64,000 bases of DNA, taken from DASWIG01 sp965371445. GTDB lineage: Bacteria; Acidobacteriota; Thermoanaerobaculia; Multivoradales; J023. Numbering within the stretch: the stretch's first letter is position 1; every line of letters begins with the position of its first letter. The position numbers were made by a program, and so were the translations under genes. Shown here in pieces: positions 1-8,797 of the stretch. Below the pieces are notes generated by a model. It was not told where the DNA came from. It saw only the letters and a program-made list of their open reading frames with translations, and searched no databases. The stretch is from assembly GCA_965371445.1 (NCBI GenBank), contig CBDUYN010000016.1, positions 1 to 64,000 on the forward strand. Direction: 5' to 3'.

Positions 1-2
1 TC

Positions 3-835
3 CTCTCGCTCCTCGCGCCCGACGACGTGCCGCTCGAGATCTTCGAGCAGGGCGCAGCGCAGCTCGGTCCGCACCTCGCCGAGGCCCTCGCGGACGGCGA
101 TGTCCATGAGGTCGTGAGGCCGCTTCTGCGCTACTCGCTCGTCGAACGCAACATCGAGGCCAGGACGTTGAGCGTCCATCGGATGGTGCAGGCGGTGGTG
201 CGCGACGGGCTGGGCGAGGCGGAGCGGGAGTGGGCCGAGCGGGTGGTGAAGGCGCTGGCGGGGGTCTGGCCGAATCCGCCCGACTACGGGACCTGGGAGG
301 TTTGCGAGCGGCTCTATCCTCAGACGTTGGCGGTGGCGAGGGTCGTCGAGGAGCTGGGGGTCGAGGTTCTCGAGGCTGGGTACGTTCTCAACCAGGCGGG
401 CTACTACGCAAAGCAACGAGGCCGCTACGAGGAGGCGGAGCCGCTCTACCAGCGAGCCCTCGACATCTCGGAGAAGGCCCTCGGAGGCGACCATCCCGAC
501 GGCGGCCAATCGCTCAACAACCTGGCCCTCCTCTACAAAGCCCAGGGCCGCTACGAGGAGGCGGAGCTGCTCTACCAGCGAGCCCTCGACATCAAAGAAA
601 AGGCCCTCGGCCCGGATCACCCTTCGTCTCCGACCTCCATTTCCGCGACGACGAACGCTGGGACCGACGCGCCACCCTCCAGGCCCTGCGCCAGCACCAA
701 CGCGAAGAGAAAGACGCCGGACGCGGACCCCGTCTTCGTCACCAGCGACGTCGCCTATTCCGGACAGGTCGGCGAGTACGAGCAGGCCGACTTCTTCGAG
801 GAGCGGGCAGCTGGCCGTCCAGTGTTCTCGGATGT
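3..835 (+). pseudogene. Broken STAND-type TPR protein joined to a metallophosphoesterase fragment; 5' end outside window
   Basis: The frame is open from the window edge, so the N-terminus is missing. The first ~130 codons resemble the winged-helix/ARC end of NB-ARC-TPR proteins (APDDVPLEIF, then LSVHRMVQAVVRD). Two TPRs follow with the usual RYEEAEPLYQRALDI and LNNLALLYKAQGRYEEAE patterns. After KALGPDHP at about 620 the TPR ends abruptly. The next frame then encodes a calcineurin-like phosphoesterase start (SDLHFRDDERWDRRA), and from about 718 the original frame resumes with VFVTSDVAYSGQVGEYEQAD. That phosphoesterase piece closely resembles the one near 58.57 kb. The frame stays open to 980 but runs into sequence antisense to the dehydrogenase. 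I read this as a deletion/fusion remnant with at least one frameshift. Function is presumably lost. Confidence 0.7.
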
Positions 836-873
836 CCTGAGTGGAGGTGGGCGTGGCTCTCGGCTGGCCGACC

Positions 874-2292
874 CTACAGCTGCAAGGACTTCGTCTCGAG
901 GTACTCCTCGAGCCCGAAGCGCCCGAACTCCCGTCCGTTGCCCGACTGCTTGTAGCCGCCGAAAGGCGCCAGGTGGTTGAACTTGCCTCCGTTGATGTCG
1001 ACCTGTCCGGTACGCAGACGCCGGGCCACGCGCTTGGCGCGCTCCGGGTCGGCGGACCACACGGCACCGGCGAGGCCGTAGACCGAGTCGTTGGCGATCG
1101 CGACCGCCTCGTCCTCGCCGTCGTAGGGGAGGATCGAGAGCACCGGGCCGAAGATCTCCTCCTGGGCGATCGTCATCTCGGGGGTGACGTCGGCGAAGAC
1201 CGTCGGCCGAACGAAGTAGCCCTTCTCCAGCCCCGCCGGCGCCTCCGGCCCGCCGGCGACGAGCGTCGCCCCTTCCTCGATCCCCTTCTTGATGTAAGCC
1301 CGCACCCGCTCGCGCTGGACGTGGGAGACGAGCGGCCCGAGCTTCGTGCCCTTCTCGAAGGGATCGCCGACGGTGAAGCCCTCGGCGGCCTCGCGGGCGA
1401 TCTCGACCGCCTCGTCGTGCCGGTCGCGGGGCACGAGCATGCGGGTCCAGGCCGAGCAGGTCTGGCCGGAGTTCAAGAAGCAGTTGCTCACCCCGGTGCG
1501 CACGGCCTTTTGGAGGTCGGCGTCGTCGAGGATGACGTTGGCCGACTTGCCACCGAGCTCCTGGGTGACGCGCTTGACGGTGACCGCGGCGAGCTCGGCG
1601 ACGCGTCTGCCGGCCCGCGTCGAGCCGGTAAACGACACCATGTCGACGTCCGGGTGGGTGGCGATGGCCTCACCGACCACGGGACCGAGGCCGCTGACCA
1701 GGTTGAAGAGGCCGGCGGGCGCGTCGATCGCCTCGAAGATCTCGGCGAGGAGGAAGGCGTTCAACGGCGCCACCTCGCTCGGTTTCACCACCACCGTGCA
1801 GCCGGCGGCGATCGCCGGTGCCACCTTGGCCATGATCTGGTGGAGCGGGAAGTTCCACGGCGTGATGCAGCCCACCACCCCGACGGCCTCGCGCAGGACG
1901 AGCGAGTTGCCCACCTCCTCCTCGAAGGGGAGCTTCTTGATCAGCTCGGCGTAGGAGGCCGTCACCGCCGCCGGCAGGCCGGCCTGGATGGCGAGTGAGA
2001 TGCCCTTGGGCATCCCGACCTCCCCGGCGACGACCTCGGCGATCTCGCCCTGGCGCTCCTTGATGGCCCCGGCGAGCCGGGAGAGCAGCTCCGAGCGTTC
2101 TTCTCTCGTCGTCGTCGACCACGTCTCGAAGGCCTTCTTGGCCGCCGCGACGGCACGTTCGACGTCGGCCGGCTCCCCTTCCGGGATGCGTCCCATGACC
2201 TCCTCGGTGGCCGAATTGATCACGTCCAGGGTCCTCTGGCCCGAGGGCTCGACCCATTCTCCGCCGATATAGAGCAACTCGTATTCCCGCAC
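874..2292 (-). CDS. Aldehyde dehydrogenase family protein (NAD(P)-dependent)
   Basis: This 472-residue protein has the full length and motifs of the aldehyde dehydrogenase superfamily, which oxidises aldehydes to acids. It shows GCITPWNFPLHQ, the cofactor-site glycine region FTGSTRAGRRVAELAA, the general-base region TQELGGKSANVILDDAD and the catalytic cysteine in FLNSGQTCSAW. The C-terminus carries EEIFGPVLSI and FGGYKQSGNGREFG. It starts at a GTG with a strong AAGGAGGATCCA ribosome site just upstream. The substrate cannot be told from sequence. It is transcribed away from the alpha/beta hydrolase and is probably monocistronic in this view. Confidence 0.95.
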   Translation of the reverse strand: MREYELLYIGGEWVEPSGQRTLDVINSATEEVMGRIPEGEPADVERAVAAAKKAFETWSTTTREERSELLSRLAGAIKERQGEIAEVVAGEVGMPKGISLAIQAGLPAAVTASYAELIKKLPFEEEVGNSLVLREAVGVVGCITPWNFPLHQIMAKVAPAIAAGCTVVVKPSEVAPLNAFLLAEIFEAIDAPAGLFNLVSGLGPVVGEAIATHPDVDMVSFTGSTRAGRRVAELAAVTVKRVTQELGGKSANVILDDADLQKAVRTGVSNCFLNSGQTCSAWTRMLVPRDRHDEAVEIAREAAEGFTVGDPFEKGTKLGPLVSHVQRERVRAYIKKGIEEGATLVAGGPEAPAGLEKGYFVRPTVFADVTPEMTIAQEEIFGPVLSILPYDGEDEAVAIANDSVYGLAGAVWSADPERAKRVARRLRTGQVDINGGKFNHLAPFGGYKQSGNGREFGRFGLEEYLETKSLQL

Positions 2293-2416
2293 TGGATCCT
2301 CCTTGATGCCGCGCGACTCACGGTGAACCGTCGCGCGAGCTTAACCCGAGTTGGGGCGTTGGATCCAAAGCCGAAGCTGATAGATTCGGGAATCTTCATC
2401 CCCGGAGGATCCCACC

Positions 2417-3127
2417 ATGATGATTCGCACCACGTTTCGCCTCCTCCTCGCCGCGGCCCTCGTGGCCGCCGCGACGGTCGTCCTCGCCCAGGACGACCCC
2501 GCCGACCCGCCCACCACGCCGGAGGTGGACGACACGCCGGAGGTGGCGAGTCAGGAGCTACGTCTGAACGGTGCTCGGATCCACTTCCTGGAGGCCGGAG
2601 AAGGGCCGACGGTCCTCTTGCTTCACGGCCAGCGCTTCAGCGCCGAGACCTGGCGCGAGCTCGGGACCCTGGAGATGCTCGCCCGCCAGGGATACCGCGC
2701 CCTGGCGCTCGACCTGCCGGGCTACGGCGGCTCGGAGCCCTCGGACATACCACCCGAGCGCTTCCTGGCGTCGGTGCTGCCGCTTCTCGCCGACTCGCCG
2801 GCGGTCGTGGTCTCGCCGTCGATGAGCGGCCGCTTCAGCTTCCCGCTCCTCGTCCGCCGTCCGGGCTTCGTCGTGGGCTTCGTGGCGGTCGCGCCGGTCG
2901 GTGTCCAGGAGAACCTGGAAAGCGTCCGCGGCATGGACTTGCCGGCGCTTCTCATCTGGGGCAAGGACGACAAGGTCGTCCCGCTGCGCGACGCGCGGGC
3001 CCTGGGCGAGGCGCTTCCCAACAGCCGGCAGGTCGTCCTCGAGGGTGCCGGCCACCCCTCCTACCTCGACGCGACGGCCGAGTTCCACCGCGAGCTCCTG
3101 CTCTTCCTGCGGGCGCTTTCCGAGTAG
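2417..3127 (+). CDS. Secreted ABHD14-like alpha/beta hydrolase
   Basis: The 236-residue protein has a signal peptide (about residues 1-25, ending near VVLAQ). An alpha/beta-hydrolase fold of the ABHD14/CIB2 type follows: LLLHGQRFSAETWRELGTLE, then GYRALALDLPGYGGSEPS, the nucleophile serine in VVVSPSMSGRFSFPLL, the acid in LIWGKDDKVVPLRDA and the histidine in EGAGHPSYLD. The triad looks complete, so it is probably an active exported hydrolase with unknown substrate. A CGGAGG ribosome site precedes the ATG. It is divergent from the aldehyde dehydrogenase. Confidence 0.88.
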   Translation: MMIRTTFRLLLAAALVAAATVVLAQDDPADPPTTPEVDDTPEVASQELRLNGARIHFLEAGEGPTVLLLHGQRFSAETWRELGTLEMLARQGYRALALDLPGYGGSEPSDIPPERFLASVLPLLADSPAVVVSPSMSGRFSFPLLVRRPGFVVGFVAVAPVGVQENLESVRGMDLPALLIWGKDDKVVPLRDARALGEALPNSRQVVLEGAGHPSYLDATAEFHRELLLFLRALSE

Positions 3128-3152
3128 GGGCCGGCGTCGAGCTCGCCGAATC

Positions 3153-3242
3153 GCGACCATATTGCGATCGGATCGTAAGATGGTCGCGGTTTTTGACATC
3201 CTGGACCTTGACCATCTTACGATCTGATCGTAAGTTGGTCGC
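3153..3242. repeat. Pair of 35-bp palindromes before the DUF4143 ATPase gene
   Basis: Two near-perfect palindromes, each with 17-bp arms around one central base, lie at 3153-3187 (centre 3170) and 3208-3242 (centre 3225). Their cores are GCGATCGGATCGTAAG and CTTACGATCTGATCGTAAG. The second ends one base before the ATPase ATG, so a protein bound there would cover the ribosome-binding region. I infer an operator pair controlling the ATPase gene. Confidence 0.65.
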
Positions 3243-3243
3243 A

Positions 3244-4473
3244 ATGTACCTCACCCGCTACCTCGAAGAACACGTCCGGCGGCTGTCCCGCAGCTTCCCG
3301 GTGGTGCTTCTGACAGGGCCGCGCCAGGCCGGCAAGACGACGCTCCTGCGTCACCTGGCGGCGGCCGAGGACCCGCCGCGGCGCTACGTCACCCTCGACG
3401 AGATCGGCCCACAGACGATGGCCAGCGAGGATCCCGAGCTTTTCCTGCAGCGCTATCCACCGCCGGTGGTGATCGACGAGGTACAGCAGGTGCCGCATCT
3501 GATAGCCCGGCTCAAGCCGGTGGTCGACCGCCGCCCGGAGATGGGCGGGTACTGGCTCTCGGGCTCACAGCACTTCCCGCTCATGCGGGAGGTGTCGGAG
3601 TCGCTCGCCGGACGGGTGGGGATCGTCGAGATCCTCGGTCTGTCCCACGCTGAGGAGAAAGGCGTACCGGCGGCGGCGGAGCCTTTCCGGCCCGACCGTG
3701 CTCTCGCCGCCTCAGCCGACGCACCGCGAATGGCCCTCTTGGATCTCTTCGAGCGGATCGTCCGCGGCAGCTTTCCGCGCTTTGTCCATCCTGAGGCGCC
3801 GCCGGTCGAGTCGTTCTACGGCTCGTATCTCCAGACCTACGTCGAGCGCGATGTCCGGGCGATGCTCAACATCGCCGACCTCGCCGCCTTTCGCCGCTTC
3901 CTACGGCTGGCCGCAGCCAGGGTGGGACAGCTCCTGAGCTTCTCCGACCTGGCGCGCGACACCGGGATCGCGCCGTCGACCGCCCGCGAATGGCTGCACC
4001 TGTTGGAAGCGACCTACCAGGTCTACCTGTTGCGGCCGTACTTCGGCAACCTGAGCAAGCGCCAGATCAAGACACCGAAGCTCTACTTCTACGACACGGG
4101 GCTGGCATGTCATCTCTCCGGCTGGCGAACGGCGGAGACGGCGTCGTCGGGGGCGATGGCGGGAGCGCTGCTCGAGTGCTACGTCGTCTCGGAGATCTTG
4201 AAGAGCTACCGGCACCGGGGACGCGAGGCGCCGATCTACTTCTTCCGTACCAAGGAGAAGCAGGAGGTCGACGTGTTGATCGAGGAAGACGGTCAGCTCT
4301 TTCCCGTCGAGGTGAAGCTTGGCGCCGCGCCGCGCCGACGGGACCTGCGCGGGTTCGAGGCGCTGGAGCGTACCGGGGCCGACCTGGGGCAGGGGGCGGT
4401 GGTCTGCCTTGCCGAGGAGGCGTTCGCCCTTAGCCGGACGGTCGAGGCCTTGCCCGTGGGGACCTTGGCCTGA
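3244..4473 (+). CDS. AAA ATPase with DUF4143 C-terminal domain
   Basis: This 409-residue protein belongs to the family of AAA_14 ATPases with a C-terminal DUF4143 nuclease-like domain. Walker A is LLTGPRQAGKTTLLRHL, Walker B is PPVVIDEVQQVPHL, and the sensor strand is GYWLSGSQHF. A winged-helix region follows, then the DUF4143 segment TPKLYFYDTGLACHLSGW and the restriction-fold-like EVDVLIEEDGQLFPVEVKLG. The E-V-D-V and E-V-K spacing is typical. The role of this family is unsettled; many members sit in mobile or conflict loci. The ATG lies one base after a palindrome pair. Its 3' end converges with and overlaps the open frame of a truncated hipA. Confidence 0.9.
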   Translation: MYLTRYLEEHVRRLSRSFPVVLLTGPRQAGKTTLLRHLAAAEDPPRRYVTLDEIGPQTMASEDPELFLQRYPPPVVIDEVQQVPHLIARLKPVVDRRPEMGGYWLSGSQHFPLMREVSESLAGRVGIVEILGLSHAEEKGVPAAAEPFRPDRALAASADAPRMALLDLFERIVRGSFPRFVHPEAPPVESFYGSYLQTYVERDVRAMLNIADLAAFRRFLRLAAARVGQLLSFSDLARDTGIAPSTAREWLHLLEATYQVYLLRPYFGNLSKRQIKTPKLYFYDTGLACHLSGWRTAETASSGAMAGALLECYVVSEILKSYRHRGREAPIYFFRTKEKQEVDVLIEEDGQLFPVEVKLGAAPRRRDLRGFEALERTGADLGQGAVVCLAEEAFALSRTVEALPVGTLA

Positions 4474-5312
4474 GAGCAGTTGTAGTCGACGTGCTCCATC
4501 CCGCCGAGGGTGTGCATGTGGAGCCGGCGATTCCCGACGCGGTCGAAACGCCGGGTCATGAAATGCGCCAGCCCCCGTTCCTCGAGCAGATGCTGCTCGG
4601 CCGTCTCGACGCCGGCCGCACGAGCGAGGGCACCGTAGGCGTGCTCGATCCGGTTGTAGGGCTGCGGCGTCGGATCGGGGTCGCCGAGCTCCCCGACGCC
4701 GTCGAGCTTGATCAGCCAGTGCTCGTCGCCGGCTCGGGCCGGGGCGAAGGCCGAGCGCACCTCGTTCTTGGGCGGATTCCACAAAATGACGGCCTTGGCG
4801 CGGGCGCCGCCGGCCGACGAGCCGAGCCGCATGATCTCGGGAACGACCACCTCGGTGCGCCCTTCGACGACGCGGCGCGCCGCCTCGACCAGTGCCGCGA
4901 CCTCCAGCGCCTCGTCCTCGCGCGCCTTCCTGGGAATCTTGATCGCCGGGCGGAATTCGAGCGCCCCCATGGCCCGGGAGCCGATGTAGAGAAGCTTCTG
5001 AACGGGGCTCATCGCCGAATCCGGCCGCCCGCGCTCCGCGAAGTACTTGCGGATGATCGCGTTGCCGAAACGGTCGGGTAAGGCGTCGGCAAGGACGCCC
5101 GGGAGCCCTTCGAAGGCCTCGAGCCGCGCCAATGCGGAAAAGCGCTGCGGACCGCGGGCGGCCAGCGGCAGGTTGGCCGGCGAGATCTCGAGCCCGTCGC
5201 GGCGAAACGTCTCGTCGTACTCGAAGACGACCTGGCCGTCGTCCGTCTCGGCGACCGCACCGACCCTCCGGCCCCAGAGGCGGACCTCCGCGAGGCAGAG
5301 CGGCTCAGCCAT
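4293..5312 (-). pseudogene. hipA: HipA-family kinase, truncated before its catalytic core
   Basis: Residues 1 to about 278 match the HipA N-subdomain and the start of the kinase region: LEAFEGLPGVLADALPDRFG, then LLYIGSRAMGALEFRPA, a glycine-rich RLGSSAGGARAKAVILW loop, WLIKLDGVGE, and LAHFMTRRFDRVGNRRLHM. Homology stops near position 4479 (after GGMEHVDYN). The remaining ~60 codons are only antisense to the DUF4143 ATPase gene. Intact HipA proteins are about 430 residues, with the catalytic Asp and metal-binding residues in the missing third. It overlaps hipB by 8 bp, as in a hipBA operon. It is almost certainly an inactive toxin; the cut coincides with the ATPase gene end, which suggests replacement of the hipA tail. 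Confidence 0.8.
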
Positions 5313-5613
5313 CGCGGCTCGCGCTGGCCCGCCGGCGCTCCCGGCCGCCGGAACGGAGCAGCTCCATCGGCGAGACCCCGGGGGCTGGCAGGAAGGCGTC
5401 GAGCGCGTCGAGCCGGCCCAAAACCCGCAGGATGCGAATCACGGTCGACATCTGCACGTCTCCGCCGCTCTCGACGTTGCGGATTGTACGCGTACCGACG
5501 CCGGCGTCGCGCGCCAGGTCCGCCTGCGTCACGTTCTGCTGCAGACGATACCTGCGCAGTCGCCGGCCGAGCTCGGCGAGGATCTCCGGTTCGGTGAGGT
5601 GGGTCAGCGACAT
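5305..5613 (-). CDS. hipB: HipB-like XRE-family antitoxin/repressor
   Basis: This 102-residue protein has an XRE helix-turn-helix: LGRRLRRYRLQQNVTQADLA, then GVGTRTIRNVESGG and MSTVIRILRVLGRLDALDAF. Position and overlap (8 bp) with the following hipA fragment mark it as the antitoxin and autorepressor of a hipBA pair. It appears intact although its partner is truncated, so it may persist as a stand-alone repressor. Candidate operators lie upstream at 5646-5701. Confidence 0.85.
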   Translation of the reverse strand: MSLTHLTEPEILAELGRRLRRYRLQQNVTQADLARDAGVGTRTIRNVESGGDVQMSTVIRILRVLGRLDALDAFLPAPGVSPMELLRSGGRERRRASASRDG

Positions 5614-5645
5614 GTCTTCCGCCGTTTCTCCATGACCGGGTGATC

Positions 5646-5701
5646 GGCACTATGGTGCCTCTTCTCCGTCAAAATCGAGGATAACAGGCAGGACAGTGCC
5701 T
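5646..5701. promoter_or_regulatory. Candidate hipB operator pair
   Basis: Upstream of hipB are two inverted repeats with shared GGCA/TGCC half-sites: GGCAC-tatg-GTGCC at 5646-5659 and AGGCA-ggacag-TGCCT at 5686-5701. Their centres are 41 bp apart, close to four helical turns. HipB-type repressors bind such paired sites; this assignment is inferred. Confidence 0.4.
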
Positions 5702-5731
5702 GTCTACAGCAGAGCGTCGTCACGAGTCTGG

Positions 5732-7264
5732 CTAGTCGAGCAGGACCGGCGAGAGGACGGCCTTGAGCGCCGGATCCTGGCTCTCGAAGTAACGCATCAG
5801 GCTCTTCAATCCACCGTCGAAGTGGTAGGCGGCAAAGCCCTCGACGCGCATCAGCTCGGCGACGTGGGCGCTCTTGATCGCCACCTCGCAGTAGAAGAGG
5901 TAGGTCTTCTCCCGCTCGAAGGAGCGGTAGGCTTTGAGGGCCTCGAAGTAGTCGAGACGCATCGCCCCCGGGTAGTGCCACGACGAAAACGCCGCCGGCG
6001 AGCGCAGGTCGACGACCGTCGCCCCGTCGGGGACGCTCTCGCGCGAGAACTCCTTCGCCGCCGCCAAGAGGTCGAGGTCGAGGGCCCGGAGGTCGAGGAT
6101 CGTCCGCTCGTCGACGCGGCGGGCCAGGGCGTCGTGGTCAAGCCCCACCTCGGCCTCGGCGACGCGTTTTCGCGACGCCTTGGTCGCCGGATGCTCGTTG
6201 ACGAGAGCACAGTACTCGGGGACCTTGGCCGACAGCTCGAAGCTGCCGATCTTGCGCGCCCATTCGAGGATCTCCTCCTTGTTCGAGGCGACGAGCGGAC
6301 GCAGGATCGGCAGCACCGTCGCCTCCGAGATCACCGCCAGGTTCGGCAGCGTCTGCGAGGAGACCTGTCCCACCGCCTCGCCGGTGACGATCGCCCCCGC
6401 CGTGCCCTGGCGCGCGATGCGCTCCGCGGCCCGCATCATCTGCCGCTTCAAGACCACCTGCCAGTAGCGGGGCTTGACCCGCGCCTCGAGCTCCTCGACC
6501 ACCGGCTGGAAGTCGACGATGTGGAGCCGTGGCCGCGCGCCGTAGCTCCAGCGGTCCGCGAGGATTTTTAAGACCGCCAGCGTCCCCTCCAGGTGGGGCG
6601 TCCCGCCGAGGTTGCAGAAGAGGTAGTCGAGCTCGACGCCGCGGCGCAGCAGGAGCCAGGAAGCGACGATCGAGTCGAAGCCGCCCGAGACGAGCGACAG
6701 CGCCCGTCCACCCTCGCCCAGCGGTAGGCCCGCCGTACCGGCGACGCTGGTGCTGAAAAAGTAGACGTGACCCACCTGGACCTCGACGTGGGCGGTGACC
6801 TCCGGCGAGGTGAGGTCGACTCCCGCCGCGTACGGCAGGAGCCGCGCACCGAGCGCCCGGTCGACGTCGCCCGAGCGGAAGGAAATCGCCCGCTTGTCGC
6901 CGCGGTTCGTCCGTACCGCGAACTTGCGTCCTTTGACCTGCGGCGCAAAAATCTCCTCGCCAGCGTCGAGGACGTCCTCGTAGCGCTCCCAGCGCCGCAC
7001 CTCGACCGGCGACACGGAGCTCACACCGAAGACCCGGGCCGCGACCTCGCCCGCCTCCTCGGAGGCCGCGGTCACGTAGATCCGCGACCACGAACGGCGC
7101 AGCTCCGCGTCGATGCCTTCGGCCTTCATGGCGTCGGCAAGGTTGCTCTTCAAGGTGTTGGTGAAGCGGCTGCGCGTCGCCTTGGCCTTGATCGACAGCT
7201 CCCCCGACAACCGGACGAGGAAGACGTACGGCCGCTCGGGAGTCGGGGGTGCCGGCGCGCTCAT
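5732..7264 (-). CDS. thiI: tRNA 4-thiouridine synthase with rhodanese domain
   Basis: This 510-residue ThiI has the usual order: an N-terminal THUMP region, a PP-loop ATPase domain (LVSGGFDSIVASWLLLRRG, about residue 185 on) and a C-terminal rhodanese domain. The rhodanese cysteine is C459 in YLFYCEVAIKSAHVAEL. ThiI adenylates U8 of tRNA and transfers sulfur through the rhodanese persulfide; in some bacteria it also serves thiamine synthesis. The chosen ATG has a GGGAGGAGGAGAA ribosome site; the frame is open far upstream, but that part is antisense to the symporter gene. It lies downstream of, and probably in one operon with, the symporter. Confidence 0.92.
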   Translation of the reverse strand: MSAPAPPTPERPYVFLVRLSGELSIKAKATRSRFTNTLKSNLADAMKAEGIDAELRRSWSRIYVTAASEEAGEVAARVFGVSSVSPVEVRRWERYEDVLDAGEEIFAPQVKGRKFAVRTNRGDKRAISFRSGDVDRALGARLLPYAAGVDLTSPEVTAHVEVQVGHVYFFSTSVAGTAGLPLGEGGRALSLVSGGFDSIVASWLLLRRGVELDYLFCNLGGTPHLEGTLAVLKILADRWSYGARPRLHIVDFQPVVEELEARVKPRYWQVVLKRQMMRAAERIARQGTAGAIVTGEAVGQVSSQTLPNLAVISEATVLPILRPLVASNKEEILEWARKIGSFELSAKVPEYCALVNEHPATKASRKRVAEAEVGLDHDALARRVDERTILDLRALDLDLLAAAKEFSRESVPDGATVVDLRSPAAFSSWHYPGAMRLDYFEALKAYRSFEREKTYLFYCEVAIKSAHVAELMRVEGFAAYHFDGGLKSLMRYFESQDPALKAVLSPVLLD

Positions 7265-7308
7265 TTCTTCTCCTCCTCCCGGGAGGCCTCGATCACCATC
7301 GTTGCCAT
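7261..7308 (-). CDS. Possible 15-codon leader peptide before thiI
   Basis: A short frame MATMVIEASREEEKK begins 8 bp after a GAGGAG motif and ends in an ATGA overlap with the thiI start. It could couple thiI translation to the upstream symporter cistron. It may be incidental. Confidence 0.3.
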   Translation of the reverse strand: MATMVIEASREEEKK

Positions 7309-7320
7309 GCCGAGCTCCTC

Positions 7321-8793
7321 TCAGGCCTCCACGTAGGCGCGGACTCGTTCCACGGACTGAGGTGCCGTCATGAGGCTTACGACGACGAGCACCGGCACGT
7401 TGGCAGCGAGGCCGTAGATGCCCTCGTGCAGGTCGGGAATCGGCCGTAGCTCCGGGTAGACGAAGAAGATCGTGTTGACGACGATCCCGGTCAGGAGTCC
7501 CGCCAGCGCCCCGGCGCCGGTGGCGCGCGGCCAGTAGAACGCGGCGAAGGCGATCGGAAAGATCTGGGCCACACCGCCGTAGGCGCCGAGCAGGAGATCC
7601 ACGAGCGACGCCTCCGTGCCCACCGCGTAGTAGAAGGCGACGAGCGAGAGCACCACCACCAGCACCCGGATCAAACGCCGCTCGCCAGCGTCGTCGAGCC
7701 AGCCCGGGGCGGCTTTGGCCACACCGTCGCGCACCCCGATCGAGGCCGCCGAGTGGAGGATCGAGTCGCCCGAGGACATCGACGCCGCCAGCGTCCCGGC
7801 GCAGATCAGGCCGATCAGGATCGGCGAGAGCGAAAGGTGGGTCAGCATGTGCGGCAGGATGCGGTCGGCCGGCTCGACCGTGTGCGAGTCGAGGATGCCG
7901 CTCATGCCGATCAGCAGGATCGGCACCAGGAAGAGCTGGAAGGTCGGGTACATGACGACGGTACGCCGCAGCGAGGCGTCGTCCTTGGCGGCGTAGACCT
8001 TCATGAACAGATGCGGCCACATCGAGAACCCGATCCCCGAGATCAGCACCGCCGAGCTGAAGCCGGCCCAGCTCCACGACTCGCCGCCCGCCGTAAGTCC
8101 CGGCGCCTCCAACATGGCGCCCTTGCCGCTCGCCACGATGGCCTCGAACATCTTCCACACCCCGCCATAGAGCTTGTAGGGCAGGTAGAGGCCCAAGAAC
8201 CACGCGATCACCATCATGAAAAGACCCTGGAAGGTATTCGTCCAGCCGACGCCCAGCACACCGCTCGTCAGGACGTAGACCAAGACCACGCCATAGGTCA
8301 CGGCGGCACCGGCCCACTCAGGGACGCGCCCCTCGGTGATCGTCGAGAGGATGTAGCCGGCGCCCTTCATCTGGAGCGTCAGGTACGGGATGAAAGCGGC
8401 GATCGAGAGCACCGCCAAGAGGATCGACAGCGACCGGCTCTCGAAGCGGTGCGCCAGAAGCTCCGCCTGGGTCACGAAGCCGAAGCGCTCGCCCAAGCGC
8501 CGCGCCCGCGGACCCATGAAATAAAACGGCACCATGCCGATCACCCCGTAGGCGATGATGTAGAAAGCCGCCGCCCCCCGCGAGTAGGCCCAGCCGGGGC
8601 CGCCGAGGAAGGCGAACGACGAAAAAATCGACGCCCCCAGGACGAAGTAGAGGACGACGAAGCCCATCGCCCGGTCGGCCGCCACGTAGCCGGCGATCGA
8701 CTTCGAGATCCTGAGCCCCGGCAGGACGCCCATCACGAGCGTCACCGCCAGGTAGGCGGCGCAGACCAGGAGCGCGATGACCCAGGTCTCCAT
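7321..8793 (-). CDS. Sodium:solute symporter (SSS family)
   Basis: This 490-residue inner-membrane protein has about 13 predicted hydrophobic segments and SSS-family motifs: YVAADRAMGF near the N-terminus, FSSFAFLGGPGWAYSRG, PHLFMKVYAAKD, and the conserved GTLAASMSSGDSILHSAASI helix. It probably imports a carboxylate or similar solute with Na+. The small DUF3311-like gene just upstream (4 bp gap) fits transporters of the MctP/PanF type, which are paired with a two-TM protein. The exact substrate is unknown. Confidence 0.9.
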   Translation of the reverse strand: METWVIALLVCAAYLAVTLVMGVLPGLRISKSIAGYVAADRAMGFVVLYFVLGASIFSSFAFLGGPGWAYSRGAAAFYIIAYGVIGMVPFYFMGPRARRLGERFGFVTQAELLAHRFESRSLSILLAVLSIAAFIPYLTLQMKGAGYILSTITEGRVPEWAGAAVTYGVVLVYVLTSGVLGVGWTNTFQGLFMMVIAWFLGLYLPYKLYGGVWKMFEAIVASGKGAMLEAPGLTAGGESWSWAGFSSAVLISGIGFSMWPHLFMKVYAAKDDASLRRTVVMYPTFQLFLVPILLIGMSGILDSHTVEPADRILPHMLTHLSLSPILIGLICAGTLAASMSSGDSILHSAASIGVRDGVAKAAPGWLDDAGERRLIRVLVVVLSLVAFYYAVGTEASLVDLLLGAYGGVAQIFPIAFAAFYWPRATGAGALAGLLTGIVVNTIFFVYPELRPIPDLHEGIYGLAANVPVLVVVSLMTAPQSVERVRAYVEA

Positions 8794-8797
8794 CGCT

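Noticed and set aside
2323..4473. 716-residue fusion of the hydrolase region and DUF4143 ATPase
   Set aside because: The first part is the wrong frame of the alpha/beta hydrolase gene; the ATPase family begins at the ATG at 3244.
5732..8317. 861-residue ThiI with a long N-terminal extension
   Set aside because: The upstream part is antisense-frame sequence inside the symporter gene; the ATG at 7264 has a strong ribosome site and gives normal ThiI length.
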